Assembly: GCA_963969595.1 (NCBI GenBank)
Contig: OZ018408.1
Span: forward strand, 13,699,823 to 13,763,822
DNA length: 64,000 bases
Origin: Neckera pumila
Lineage: Eukaryota > Streptophyta > Bryopsida > Hypnales > Neckeraceae
Reading direction: 5' to 3'
Part shown: positions 48,736-59,745 of the stretch, one piece after another
How positions within the stretch are numbered: the stretch's first letter is position 1
How the letters are laid out: each line of letters starts with the position of its first letter
Program-made: the position numbers and the translations under genes
The notes under the pieces: model-generated
Told to the model about the DNA's origin: nothing
Seen by the model: only the letters and a program-made list of their open reading frames with translations
Database searches by the model: none

Positions 48736-50905
48736 TTAGAATCTGGTTGTGTATGATTATTTACCAAGGGTGGATAAATAAGTGCCCACACAATAGTGCA
48801 ATTTAAAATAGACTCTTGTTCAATACGTTACGAGGTCGTCGCACTGGTACGCTCCAGGAGGGCTCTTTCTCAATATAAATATATGATTCTGATACACAAT
48901 AGTGGACCCAAGCCGTGCCACCTCGTGTTTCCATCTTTGCTTCTATTTACAACCGGAACCACAGTAATGGTTGTTTTCATAATTTCTCAACTTGTGCGAC
49001 TTTTGGTGCATATGACCTTGCTGAGGAAAAACTAGAGATTCACAACGAAAACAACTCTTCTACGGTAGGGTCCATGATTGACTCGGTGCTTCGAAAGGAC
49101 CGCATATTTGTGTTGCAGAAAGCGATGGAAACGGATGCATCTTATCATGGAATGATGCCTCCATTTTTTTGGGTCATGAACTATCACATTGAACGTTGGA
49201 CGAAAGATTGGGTGTAATGGAGATCATATGAATGCCCATTCTTTCAAGACCTAATAGCGGAAGGACTTACTGCCGTACGTCTCACTGAATGTGACGTTTT
49301 TATGATGCTCGTTTTGGACTATTGTGCCGATAGTTGAAGTTTTGGACTTCTAAAATTATCCACCTATGGGGTGAAATAACCTTGCAATAACTTTTCTAGG
49401 GCTAGAATAGGTGGAATGGGGGGATTCTATGCTGTGGAAACCATCCTGGAACATTTTTCCGTAGTTCATCTTGTACGGACTACAGAAAATGCACAAGCTC
49501 AGCTGGTGTTACTGTCTGCAATCCATTTTCTTGGACTTCACCGGACTAGACATGCTAGGAAGAGACTATATATAGTTATGGTGAGTTTGCAAAAATTTGT
49601 AAGTTGTGATTGTGACTGGACGATGTAAATTTTTGTAGGTTTGTGGAGTTAGTTTTTTTTTTTGTGCACTGCATAAACATGGTAGTGGGATTAGAATTCC
49701 TTCCTCTTTTTGAACATTCTATGCACAATTTCCAGGGTTGGCCTCCTTGAGAGCCTCCTCAAACTGCATGTTGTCCCATATTATAAAGATTGTAAAGTTT
49801 GAGCTTCTGAAGTATGGACTGTTGTCACCGCTACGTTATGTTATAGTTTATAACATTTATTATTAGTGGTGCAGAATGACACGACAAATGTCATATTATA
49901 TGATGATGGAGAGTTATTAGGCTCTATTAGGTGTAGCATGAATTGGGTGTGGGCTTGATATAGCCAAATTGACCATGTTAGTCAATGGGGGGCTAGACTG
50001 GTAGTTTGACACGGTAGGAAGTGTACATAGAGCCATTTGGAGGCTCCTTTGAAGTAGTAACAACTCTAGCCCATCCCTTTGGTTATTTCATTCTCTTCAA
50101 ATCTTGCATATGTTGTAGTTTATGAGTTGGAAGGAGTTGAAGCACAGAATGTAATGATGATTGATTGTTATACCAATTTTTACTAGTGTTATTCTTTGAT
50201 TCATGTGATTTTGCAAGACAAATCCAATTGAGACAAAGTAGAAGCAACCTAGAAGTGTTTAGGAAGCTTATTACTTGAAGAGAATGAATGAGATGCTAAT
50301 ATTTGAGCACTAGAATAGTTGAAGAGCTTCATTATGTTGTTTGAACGTGAAGTGCGTTGGTGATGACGTGCGGAAGCGTAGGCAATTCAAGTTTTGAAGT
50401 TCGGATGTTGGAGGTGCTGATTTGGAGTTGGAGGGTCTTAGAGGGTCTTGGAGGGCTTAGAAAGTTGTTAAAAAAAAACAAGAAAAAGCTCATGAGTGTA
50501 AAAAATCATGTCCAACTCGTTTCGTGCAATTTCGATACAAAATGAGAATGACATAAGAGTTTGAGTGAGATAGATCCAACTTTCATATGTGCTAGACTAA
50601 ACTAGCATTAATGCTGATTTGGTGTTTTGAGGCCATTAAGGTGGTGTTTTAATGATAGAAAAACCACAAATTGTGTTAGCTATCCCAAAACTGAAAAATT
50701 GCCAAAAACCGCCAAAAATTGAAGGAATTATGGCATTCTGAAGTTTGGCTTTGGTATTTGTTTTTGAAGGTGTTTTTGGTGTTTTTGTTGATGTCTTTTC
50801 TAATGTTGATAGCTTAGAAAAGTGAGAGAGACAAAAATCAGTTGACTTTTAGAAATTACCGGATCATTTATTATAATAATTTTAAATGTTATCAAATCAA
50901 TTACT
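48736..50905. other. Mixed-composition intergenic, unrecognised frames
   Basis: Between 48800 and 49650 composition is more balanced, with frames at 48915-49217 (100 codons) and 49416-49628 that do not match any known family. Decayed transposon coding sequence is likely. The rest to 50905 holds nothing recognised. Confidence 0.3.
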
Positions 50906-51062
50906 AAGGTAATTTTTTGAAGTTATGAGATAAATTATTGGGATAATTTTGGAAATTACGAGGATAATTATTGGGACAATTTTGGAAGTTTACAAAGATA
51001 ACATTGGGATAATTTTGGAAGTTACGAGGATATTTATTGGGATTATTTTGAAGTTGTTTTTG
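50906..51062 (+). repeat. Minisatellite, 33-bp unit, about five copies
   Basis: Units of the form GGGATAATTTTGGAAGTTACGAGGATAATTATT (split here as GGGATAATTTTGGAAG and TTACGAGGATAATTATT) start at about 50907, 50940, 50973, 51006 and 51039. The exact 33-bp period leaves a frame open on the minus strand (Asn/Pro/Tyr/Phe-rich peptide), which is a consequence of the period and not evidence for a gene. Confidence 0.85.
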
Positions 51063-51325
51063 AAAATTACCACAATTTAAAAAATAAAATAAAAACGAAT
51101 AAAAATGAAAAAAAAAATTGTAGTACTTTCTCATTATATAAGGGGCTGATTTTAGTATTGAAAGGTATAGAAAGAGGCCACTTAGAGGTATTTAGAGAGC
51201 TTCTAATTCATCTCTATCAAGCATAATTAAGAAGAAGCTTTTAAGTAGTCGCATGATAGGCTAACAGAGAATTGTTTGACAATAGTGTAGAAGATTTGAT
51301 GTTTAAGGTTTGTTTATGGTACAGA

Positions 51326-52293
51326 CACTATAAGAAACTGGCCTTTTTTGTGATGTTTGAAAAAACGTCGTATGATGTCCGGTTTGACATGTCTAAGAGT
51401 CAATGTAGATGTCACCTAAAATTGCGTCATAGAAAACAAGTAAAAAACGTCTGCTGTTTTCAAAAAACGTGCCAATTTCTGGCTTGTTTTTTTCTAACGT
51501 CCTACAGAATAGGGTCTTCCAAGCTTACAAAATGAAAGCACGTGGACGCCACATAGGCAAAATTTTCATCCACGCAGGGCCACGTAGGCAACTTTTTCGT
51601 CCAGCCCATTTTTTTCATCTATCCGTTTTTCTTCATCCAACCCATTTTTCATCCAATCTATTTTTCATCCAACCCATTTTTTTCATCCAACCCATTTTTT
51701 TCATCCAATCCATTTTTCAAAAACTAATTAGTCAATCGAAATTAATCAATAAAATTATGCAATATAAAAAAAGGATAATTCACCAAGAATTTAAAAAAAC
51801 TTACCATTTATCATCAAATTTATCTTGATGACATAATTACGTGAAAATGAAGATTTTCAGGGTCATATTTGTATCCATTCTTTGTCCATGGTGAGACAAA
51901 CAATATGGGATAATTAACCTACGTTGTCTCAGATGTCCAGTCCGACATCCAACCTGTTGTTCCAAAAATCTAGCCCGACGTTCATCCATCCATTTTTAAT
52001 TTTTTTTCCAAAATATGCCACGTGGCTGCCCTTTTCCAAGTCTACTTGCTGACATGGCAGCTTCTGTTGTATGCGACATTATATAAAATCATGGCCACAT
52101 TGCAGTTGACATCATCACAAACGTAGCCGTCTACAATGACATAGTTGCGTTTTTTGCAAAACACTTACACGTTTCTGCAAAACACGTACATGTTTCTGCA
52201 AAACATGTATACGTTTTTTAGAACATCTGATGTTTGAAAAAACACGACGCGTTTTTTGCTAAACGCCGCCAAAAACAGGCTTTTCTTATAGTG
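51326..52293. mobile_element. Non-autonomous CACTA (En/Spm) element 1
   Basis: A 968-bp element that starts CACTATAAGAAAC and ends TTTCTTATAGTG, so the terminal 12 bp are inverted repeats beginning with CACTA. It is flanked by an exact 3-bp duplication AGA (51323-51325 and 52294-52296), as CACTA transposons make. Subterminal repeats are present: GATGTTTGAAAAAAC at both ends and several GTTTCTGCAAAACAYGTA near the right end. The interior includes repeated CATCCAACCCATTTTT at 51600-51720. No transposase frame, so it depends on another copy for movement. Confidence 0.9.
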
Positions 52294-52739
52294 AGATACA
52301 TACCTGTGACTACAACGCATTGGAGGTGATCGACGTTTGTGGAGAAAAAGGTGAAGAAGAGCTAGCCTTGCTACTTGTGAGGGTTGATCCACCCAAATCT
52401 TGGGGGATCAACGTCTTTGGCAACATGAAGGACTATAGTGGCGGATCTATAGTTCATGATTGCTATTTTGAAAGAGCTGAAGAAGTGACCTTTAACAATT
52501 AGAAGATCATGTTTTGATCCTGATAGTAGACACAAAGTTAACGGAATGCGCTCTTTAATGAATGGTGGGCTTTTGAACAATTGCCTACCCATCTTGAGTT
52601 TAAGACACTTTAAACCTATGATTCTTGGTTTGAAAATCATAGATTTGAGCTTGAGGAGGTAGAAGACTATTGGGCTTGAAGGATGGAATTAGTCACAACA
52701 TTGAAATGAGCTGCATTTCCAACAGCTTAGGCTTCAAAG

Positions 52740-54020
52740 ACTGGTGGCGGAGATGAAAAGAAGGGTGATGAGACTATCTTAGACCCAGATGCAGATCGAG
52801 TTGTAAGGCTAAGATCAAAATTCATTGTTGGTAGAATCGATGGGGCTACATTCACATTCATCTCTGGATTATCCCAAGTATCAACTGAGGCAATAGCTAC
52901 AATGAGCCCTCCCCCTCAATTTGATCCACTCCAGTTGTTTTTTGAGCACTTGGAAATGGGGTTTGGCGGCATTTGTCGAGATAGCATGCGCCACATCCAA
53001 AACTTCAAGAAAGAGTCTGGAGATTCTCCCCGTATCATGTATGTAAGGCTCTCCAAATTTGCCCGTGAAAGTGGAGATGCATTTACGGAGCGACAATTGA
53101 TAGAGCTTTACATGGAGAAGCAAGACAAAATGATTCGCGACATGGCACATTCTCACATATTGTTAGCATGTGGCAGTTGAGCTACTTTGGCTCAAGTCTT
53201 TGCTATTGTAGAATATTTGGATCAAGGACTAAGTGTAGAAGAGGCTGAGAGATTGCCATCTATTATGACTTCAACAACAAGCTAATCCAAAGCCGTTGTT
53301 AATGGCTCCAATAAAAGCCAAGGGACTCCTATAGCCTCCAAGCAAATTGTTATGGCGGCTGCAGCAAAAGTGATAGCCAACATACGTATACGGTGTTGAA
53401 ATTGTGGATTGCCAGACCATGGAAAAAGAAATTGTCCCACAGATACATCATCTGAAGGCAAGAGTGGTGGACAACCAGCTACTAACAAGAGCAATACATC
53501 CCCAACAAAAAAGAGGCAGCAAAAGAAGGTACAAAGTGGAGCTACACCTCCAAAGTGCATGTATGCACTTTGTAATTGAATTGGTCATACAGAGAACAAG
53601 TGTTGGGGGTAAAGAACCTGCAACTAAGGCTTCAGTCATTTACTTTACAAGCTACTCAAGGAGATGGATCAAGTTTTGAGAGCAACAATTTTGAAGCACG
53701 TATGGGAGAATTACAAAATACTTTAGCATTACTCGTTGTAGCGACAGCAAAAATTACATCAACCCTTTCTAGCTCAAAGTCTGGTTTAGATAGATTTGAG
53801 TATGGCGCAGTTGGTGAGGTGGCTGCACTAATGGCTACCAGATCACAAGCTAATTCTTTGCCAATTGCACCAATAGTGGAAAAAAATTCAACCATTCAAG
53901 ATAGGCCTCATATGCACCACCCAGGGTTGTCACATCATGCATTCCAAGGTCATCGGATGTCCCGGACGGACGAACGGGCAAATCAGACCAGATGGACGGA
54001 CGGTCCAAACGGGTTTTAGA
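52740..54020 (+). pseudogene. Retrotransposon gag fragment with zinc knuckles
   Basis: One frame reads across 52740-53600 with only a few stops (53178, about 53283, 53397, about 53577). It has a capsid-like part (FDPLQLFFEHLEMGFGG, ERQLIELYMEKQDKMIRDMA, then AQVFAIVEYLDQGLSVEEAE). A zinc knuckle of C-x2-C-x4-H-x4-C type lies at 53394-53435, in which a TGA falls inside the first Cys pair. A second, irregular knuckle is at 53556-53600 (GHTENKC). A frameshift leads to a 147-codon continuation (53576-54019) containing EARMGELQNTLALL and EVAALMATRSQAN. It ends where CAGGGTTGTCAC begins (53922), possibly the edge of an insertion. Element type is probably Ty3/gypsy. No protease or pol follows. Confidence 0.65.
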
Positions 54021-54125
54021 ATTTTGTCACACCTTAGTACTATTGGTCATAACTTTTGTCACACTTTAGTACTATTTTGTCACACCAAATAAGCCGGAGT
54101 CATTTCAACCTCTAAATATTTTGGC

Positions 54126-54671
54126 TTATTTGGTCACACCAGTAGCAAGTATTTCAACCTCCAAATACTTCTCCATCAAAAAAGTTTGAGGACAAAAAAT
54201 TAACAATATCGCATCTCCTTGCATGATGACAGTTATCCAAAAGGCATGAGAGAAGTTGAAGTATCTAGTATTCAAGAGTCCATCAGGAGGATTCAAACAC
54301 ACCTCATCCCCAGGCTGATACGGAAAACGCATCATATCTATGCAAGGAACAAATTGATGTGGTTGCCGTGGCAGCGATGTCCCAAGCAACATAACGTCAA
54401 TCCTTGTTGCAGGATCGTACTGTAAAATCACAAAAAAGTACCTCCAAGCCCACTTAGGATTTGTGGATGCCTCCTTTGCGTATTCTAAATCTACCTGCTT
54501 GCCATTTACAGTCAAATAGTTCTGAAAAACAGTGCGGGTATAGGTATTGTTATTGTCTGCAAAGAACCAAGGATAAGGGCAGTTTTTTAAGGGCAGGATA
54601 AGAGAAGGATCATTCAAAACCGCTGGAATGACTATTCCTACCAGATAAATGTGGTTGAGTTTCAGAGCCAT
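54126..54671 (-). CDS. Unrecognised 181-codon open frame
   Basis: An uninterrupted minus-strand frame, long for this AT-rich and decayed neighbourhood. The predicted protein looks globular, with many Trp, Tyr, Pro and Phe residues, starts MALKLNHIYLVGIVIPAVLN, and contains KWAWRYFFVILQYDPATRID and FPYQPGDEVCLNPPDGLLN. I do not recognise a family. No signal peptide is obvious; the first 20 residues are only moderately hydrophobic. It lies between a gag fragment and possible hAT-like ends (CAGGGTTGTC at 53922 and 55201). It may be a captured gene exon, a transposon ORF or chance. Confidence 0.3.
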   Translation of the reverse strand: MALKLNHIYLVGIVIPAVLNDPSLILPLKNCPYPWFFADNNNTYTRTVFQNYLTVNGKQVDLEYAKEASTNPKWAWRYFFVILQYDPATRIDVMLLGTSLPRQPHQFVPCIDMMRFPYQPGDEVCLNPPDGLLNTRYFNFSHAFWITVIMQGDAILLIFCPQTFLMEKYLEVEILATGVTK

Positions 54672-55200
54672 AACCCCGACCTTTGCTTTGAATAAAAAAA
54701 ATAAGCTTCTAATTCACAATCCAACACCTCGATTGCGCTCTGCACTACGTGCACTTGCTTGCCTAACACATGTGCCTTTGAACCCTAAAGAAATGAATCT
54801 AAGCACGCACTGCAAAAATAAAATAAAAAAAAAAAAAAACTTCCTAAAAGCTCCTCACGCTATGCTTCAACCTTACACAAAATCCCCTCAAAGCTATCAA
54901 AGAGGATGCTCACAACAAATGCTTCAAGTATGCAAGAAAAGTGGAGAAACAAGTGTGCAAGTTTGTACGCAACTTGAGGATTACCCACCCTTGGTAATGA
55001 AGCAAACACAATCAGGTTCGCATCTTTTATCCACTTTTGATTTAAGTGGTGTTGTGAGCGCGGTCCATTGTGCTTTACAAAAGCAATTGATTTTATTAAT
55101 ATTTTCTAAGTTTTGTAGATGGACGAATTAAATGACTAGAGATATGAGTGATGGCTTCCAAGCTGACTGCCGATGATCAGGAGTCATTGTAATCTAGCGG
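54672..55200. other. Unrecognised sequence
   Basis: A 160-codon + strand frame (54649-55131) is open here but includes a poly-A derived Lys run and matches nothing known. Left unassigned. Confidence 0.3.
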
Positions 55201-56400
55201 CAGGGTTGTCACCATCACAACACGTTTGGATGGACGTGACTCTGACAAAATGTCAGTATCCAACACCAGGATTTGTCAGTAACTCAATAACTCAGTATCC
55301 AAAAAAAAAAAGATTTTTTTTTTTGAAATAGTCTGTTCGTCCCGTATTCCCGTTGACGGCCGGTCCGTCCAAGTGGCAGGTGCAGTTATGAAGAGAAGTC
55401 CGAATTGGCCACAGTTGCAGCCACCACCAACGTTGCAACCGTGAACTCCGGCATCGAAGTTGCAACGGCGGAGTTATGATAGCACTGCAAATCAAACAAC
55501 CATCGATTATGACATTGACTTCCAAGTATTGGGTGGGTCCAAAAGAAACCCTGAGGTAGATGCTAGATTTGCAGTCGTGGAAGAACAAAGCTAGGAGGCT
55601 CTCAACATCAGCTTGCACGTCCTCAAATGCAACAAAGAGGTGTTGAAATTGTTGCACCCGTTTGTCGCCACCAAATTGAGGCTGACGGCTTGCGAGATAC
55701 TCAAGTGGGCGGTACTAGCACGCAACCAGGGAAAGGGAGATGGTCGTCAATATTATTACAACACTTTGGAGGTGCAACGCCGTGTATTTGTAAATGGATT
55801 TTTGAATTTCAAATTTTTTTGCATTTTGTTAAGTTTAATTGATAATTTGCATTCTAATTTCTAACAATAACTACTTGGAAGTTGGCATGCAGGGCTTACG
55901 GGATCTACGGCCTTAACCCTAGCCAAGATTCGATAGACGCATTGAAGGTTGTTGCCCAGGCCGTGATTGTGGCAAAAAACAACGCTGTGCACGTGGAAAC
56001 TATCGAGGAAATGCGCGAGCTAGTGAAGTCTTGCATAGACGCGTTTGAGGTTTTCTCAAACCTTTGAATCGACTTCCCTAGTCAGTGCAAGATTATTACG
56101 CAATATGCAGACTTCAAGAAGTATTTGCCTGATGAGTTCAAGAACTAGACAGATTAGCATTGCTGCAGCTGAATTGTTACTCAGTATAGTTTGTATAGGA
56201 TTGTTAGTTAGTTTGGCTCGTGTACATTAATTCAGTTGACTGTCGGTCTGTCTAGGTCTACGGACAAGCCATCCAAAAAGATTTTTTATTTTTAATTTTT
56301 TTTCCTTGGATCCTGACTCAATCCCAACGCGTTTGGACCGATGCCAACGGACATCCCGACATGAAAAGCCAACATCACGTCAAGATGGACAACCTTATCT
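55201..56400 (+). mobile_element. Possible hAT-like remnant
   Basis: Starts with CAGGGTTGTCACC and ends with GGACAACCTTATCT, loosely inverted. Both ends hold related GC-richer text (GGTCCGTCC, GGACCGATGCCAACGGACATC). Inside, frames at 55613-55864 (CNKEVLKLLHPFVATKLRL) and 55882-56067 (SIDALKVVAQAVIVAKNNAV) read well but are not recognised as hAT transposase. No 8-bp target duplication was seen. Weak call. Confidence 0.25.
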
Positions 56401-56479
56401 AAATCTTGAAATTTTACCATCCTAACTATCTATCCTATGTCAAGGGTAATTGGTGCCATCTCTAACAACCCTAATTAAT

Positions 56480-57110
56480 TGAAATAGGACCCTCTATGCT
56501 CCTTCCATGAACCCCTAAAGCTATCTTTTTTCCCATTTAATTTTTGGATTTTTAACCTCTAAGGTCAATTTTAAGTTTTTACTTCTAAGACACACTCCAT
56601 GTTTTCACTACTCAATTGACCTTAAGTTTCTAACTTTTTATTCTAGATTTTTTATTTCTAAAATTAACTCTAAAATTTAACCTTTGAGTTTAACTCTATG
56701 TTTTAACTTCTAACTCTATTCTAGATTTTTACTCTACAACAATTCTAAAACTTAACCTCTAAGTTTTATTCTAAATTTTTATTTTTTATTTTGACTCTAG
56801 ATCTTCAATTCAAAAATTTAAACTCTAAATTTACTCTACGGTTTAATTTTTAACTCTAGCTTTTTATTTCTAAAACTAACGCTAAGTTTTAATTTCTAAC
56901 TCTAAATTTTTACTTCAAAAAGTAACTCTAAGTTTTAATTTTTAAATCTAAATTCTAACTCCTAAATTTTACTCTAAACTCTAATTTTTATCTTTTAATT
57001 TTTACTCTGAATTTTTACTCCTAATTTAACTCTAACCTTTTACTTTAAAATTACTCTAAAATTTGACTGGAGAATTCCATCCCTAAAATTAACTTCTAGA
57101 TTAACATTAG
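56480..57110 (+). repeat. Degenerate tandem repeat, CTCTAAATTTTTA-type
   Basis: A low-complexity stretch built from variants of TAACTCTAAATTTTTACTTC without an exact period. The same type of sequence resumes at 59432-59530, directly after CACTA element 2, so that element inserted into the array. Confidence 0.7.
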
Positions 57111-59428
57111 TACTACAAGAAAATGGCCCTATTTGTGACTGCAGAAAATGACTTCACCAAAAATACGACTGCTCAGTGACTTTGGCTCCCTAACTACACT
57201 CGTAGGGACGGGCTCCACGACATTTGAGTCCTCTTGCAGTCATGGGCACGACTTTTGGATGAGGAGTTCAGAAGGTTCAACCTTCATCTACTAAATTTGG
57301 TTCATAGTGTTCTTCACCATCCAATGTAGAGACAGTGAAATGACTGGCGGAGACCTAAGTTATGAAAAAGTACAATGTGGTCATACATTGTGACTGCGCG
57401 TGTCTCTAAGGTGAATGCATAATGACTTCAGTGTGACTGAACAAATACTAACTACTTTGGTCATCTTATGTTTTCTTTATCTTTATTTCATCTTTTTCTT
57501 TCATGTCTTTTATATGTTCTTTCTTTTTATATTCTTTCTGTATTTGTTTGATAGTTTCATTACTTGTAAATTTTTTTCATCCTTTTCTTTTTAAAACTTA
57601 TGTTTTCTACTCTTTTATATATATTTTTGATCCTTTCCTTTTTAAAATTTATTTATTAATAATTTTTCCCTTCTGAATTTCCGTAATTGACTAATTTGCT
57701 TCATGTCTTCAAACCATCTTTAATTCTCTGATTTTCTTGAATTTTGTTCATCTTTTTTTTGCTTCTTTGTCTTTTCTCTTTTTCATGTCTCCTTTAATTC
57801 TCTTCTCATTCTGGATTTTTTTGACCGTTTCGTTATTTCTGATTTTTTTTAATTTAAAAAAAAATGATATTTCTCTGTTCTCTCTTATATATTCTTTTAT
57901 CCTCTTTTTATCGTTTATTTAATTTAAATTATTTTTCCCTTCTTGAATATGGATGCAATAATTTCAGCCAAATGGGACTTCTGTCATTGAATAACTTCTA
58001 AAAGGTTCAAGTCACTAACATTTGAATTAGTACGAGTCTCCACACACATTTCTTGCGGTACTTTGATGCTGCCAACAACAAACAAAATGCTGAACTTCTG
58101 CCTTGTGCTGATGACTACGTTGCCTCTAACTCCCACTGACTAGTGACTTCCAAATGATTTCCGACATGACTATGCTAAAGTCATAGACTACTGAACATCA
58201 ACTTCAACGTTGCTTCCTGGCTTCTTTAGTTACATTGCAAAATGACTTCTTAAGACTATAGAATGAGTTGAAAATGTCTTGGACTACTGCATACTTACTC
58301 TGATACTGCTTTGGCGCCTTGTGCATTATGATGCATTATGCAATTTTCAAACATTGTACTTACCTTTCATCCTACTATACCTACATCTATAGCACATTTT
58401 TATATACGCCATATATGACAAGGATTGACAAAATTTAGATAGGATGTTAGAAAATGTCAAAGAAAATATCTTTTCCAATCCCTTCTGCAAAGTTGTTTAT
58501 AACTTTTGATTTGAGGCTCAAAATTTAAAATGGATTCTTGGAGATGAAAGTGAGATTGATTTCCCAACTTCTTTTAGTTCAAAAAATTTTGAAAAAAATT
58601 AATTTACTAGGCCTAAATGAGGTCTAAAATATCACTTATAACACAATTTCTGCGTTTTACATGTCCCACATGGTTTGTCTTGCCTCCTACCTCCCCACTT
58701 GTATAAAGGGCTTGTCATTTCATCTCTTTAAATTCACACACTAAGTGACTTTGAAAGCCATGTGTCACATATGTCAAGTATGGTGTATTGTATATTGTGC
58801 ATAGTGTATTGTGTATGGTGTATTGTTGTAGAATTTTGAATATAATCATATGTGATTGTAGAATGACAACTCCCCATGCAATTATCATTATACTTCTTCA
58901 TGCACACATTGTTGCAACTTGAAAATGACAGAAAAATGACTTTCTATGTCTTCGAGGAATGTATTGAACCCTAAATCCACGTTACTTCAGAATGACTAAT
59001 GTACCACGTGGCAATCCACCAAATTGGTGCGGAAACTCCATCACAGCTTCTAAATGATTCTGAAATGATTTGAAAATGACTTCCAACGTGGCTGTCCACG
59101 TCAGATATATAAGGGGTCTTCTATAACTTCAAAATGACTTTGAAATGACTGTCCATGTTGGACAAAAATGGGAAACACTTTCCACATGTCAACCAAAGAG
59201 CCATTTCCTTAACTCAAACTTTCTTTATCACTTGAATGAAAACTATTAGTCATCCAATTCTACTTCATTGTTTGTGATAATAAAAATTGAAGTCGTATAT
59301 AAACAACTTTACAAAAATGACTGTAGGGCTCCAAAGTAGTTTTCCAGTTATATGTGCTTATTTGACTTCAAAACGACTATTGCACAGTCGTATTTTGCAG
59401 TCATAAATGTGGCCACTTTTTTGTAGTG
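57111..59428. mobile_element. Non-autonomous CACTA (En/Spm) element 2
   Basis: A 2318-bp element. The left end reads TACTACAAGAAAATGGCC (first C of CACTA changed to T) and the right end is the complement of CACTACAAAAAAGTGGCC. The inverted similarity extends about 50 bp (TTTRTGACTGCA, ACGACTG). Exact TAG duplications flank it (57108-57110 and 59429-59431). Subterminal regions are packed with TGACTGC/TGACTTC words, as expected for the sites bound by the CACTA TNPA-type protein. The interior lacks a transposase frame and contains a one-armed hairpin repeat (58436-58640). Confidence 0.87.
58436..58640. repeat. Partial copy of the family-2 hairpin repeat inside a CACTA element
   Basis: Matches the loop and one arm of the hairpin at 15670-16115 (GAAAATGTCAAAGAAAATA, TGAGGCTCAAAA, GGAGATGAAAGT, CCCAACTTC) in reverse orientation. 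It shares the flank AAATGAGGTCT with the copy at 32.7 kb. Confidence 0.65.
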
Positions 59429-59745
59429 TAGGTTTTTAACTTCTGAAATTAATTCTAAATTTTTCTAGTTTTTAATTCTAAATTCTATTTCCTAAATCCG
59501 AGCCTAAATCTAACTCTAAATTCTATTTGTTGTCTTTTTTTTTGGATTTTCACTAAAGTGCATTTGTTACCTTTGACCTCTCAACTTAGCTTAGTGTGGT
59601 CAAATCAAAGTCAAATCCTAAGTGTAATATATTTCCAGAAACCTCTACTTCTAATCTATGAACTTTTGAATCTAAACTTCTAATTTTCACAAATCTTTGC
59701 TTGTTAATGTCGATTAAGAACTAATTACGGCAATCAAAAATTAAA
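59429..59745. other. Intergenic flank of CACTA element 2
   Basis: Continuation of the degenerate CTCTAAATT repeat to about 59530, then AT-rich DNA without a gene. Confidence 0.4.

Noticed and set aside
48915..49217. 100-codon frame that looks protein-like
   Set aside because: No family recognised, overlaps another frame, and the neighbourhood is broken. Kept as an unrecognised stretch and not as a gene.
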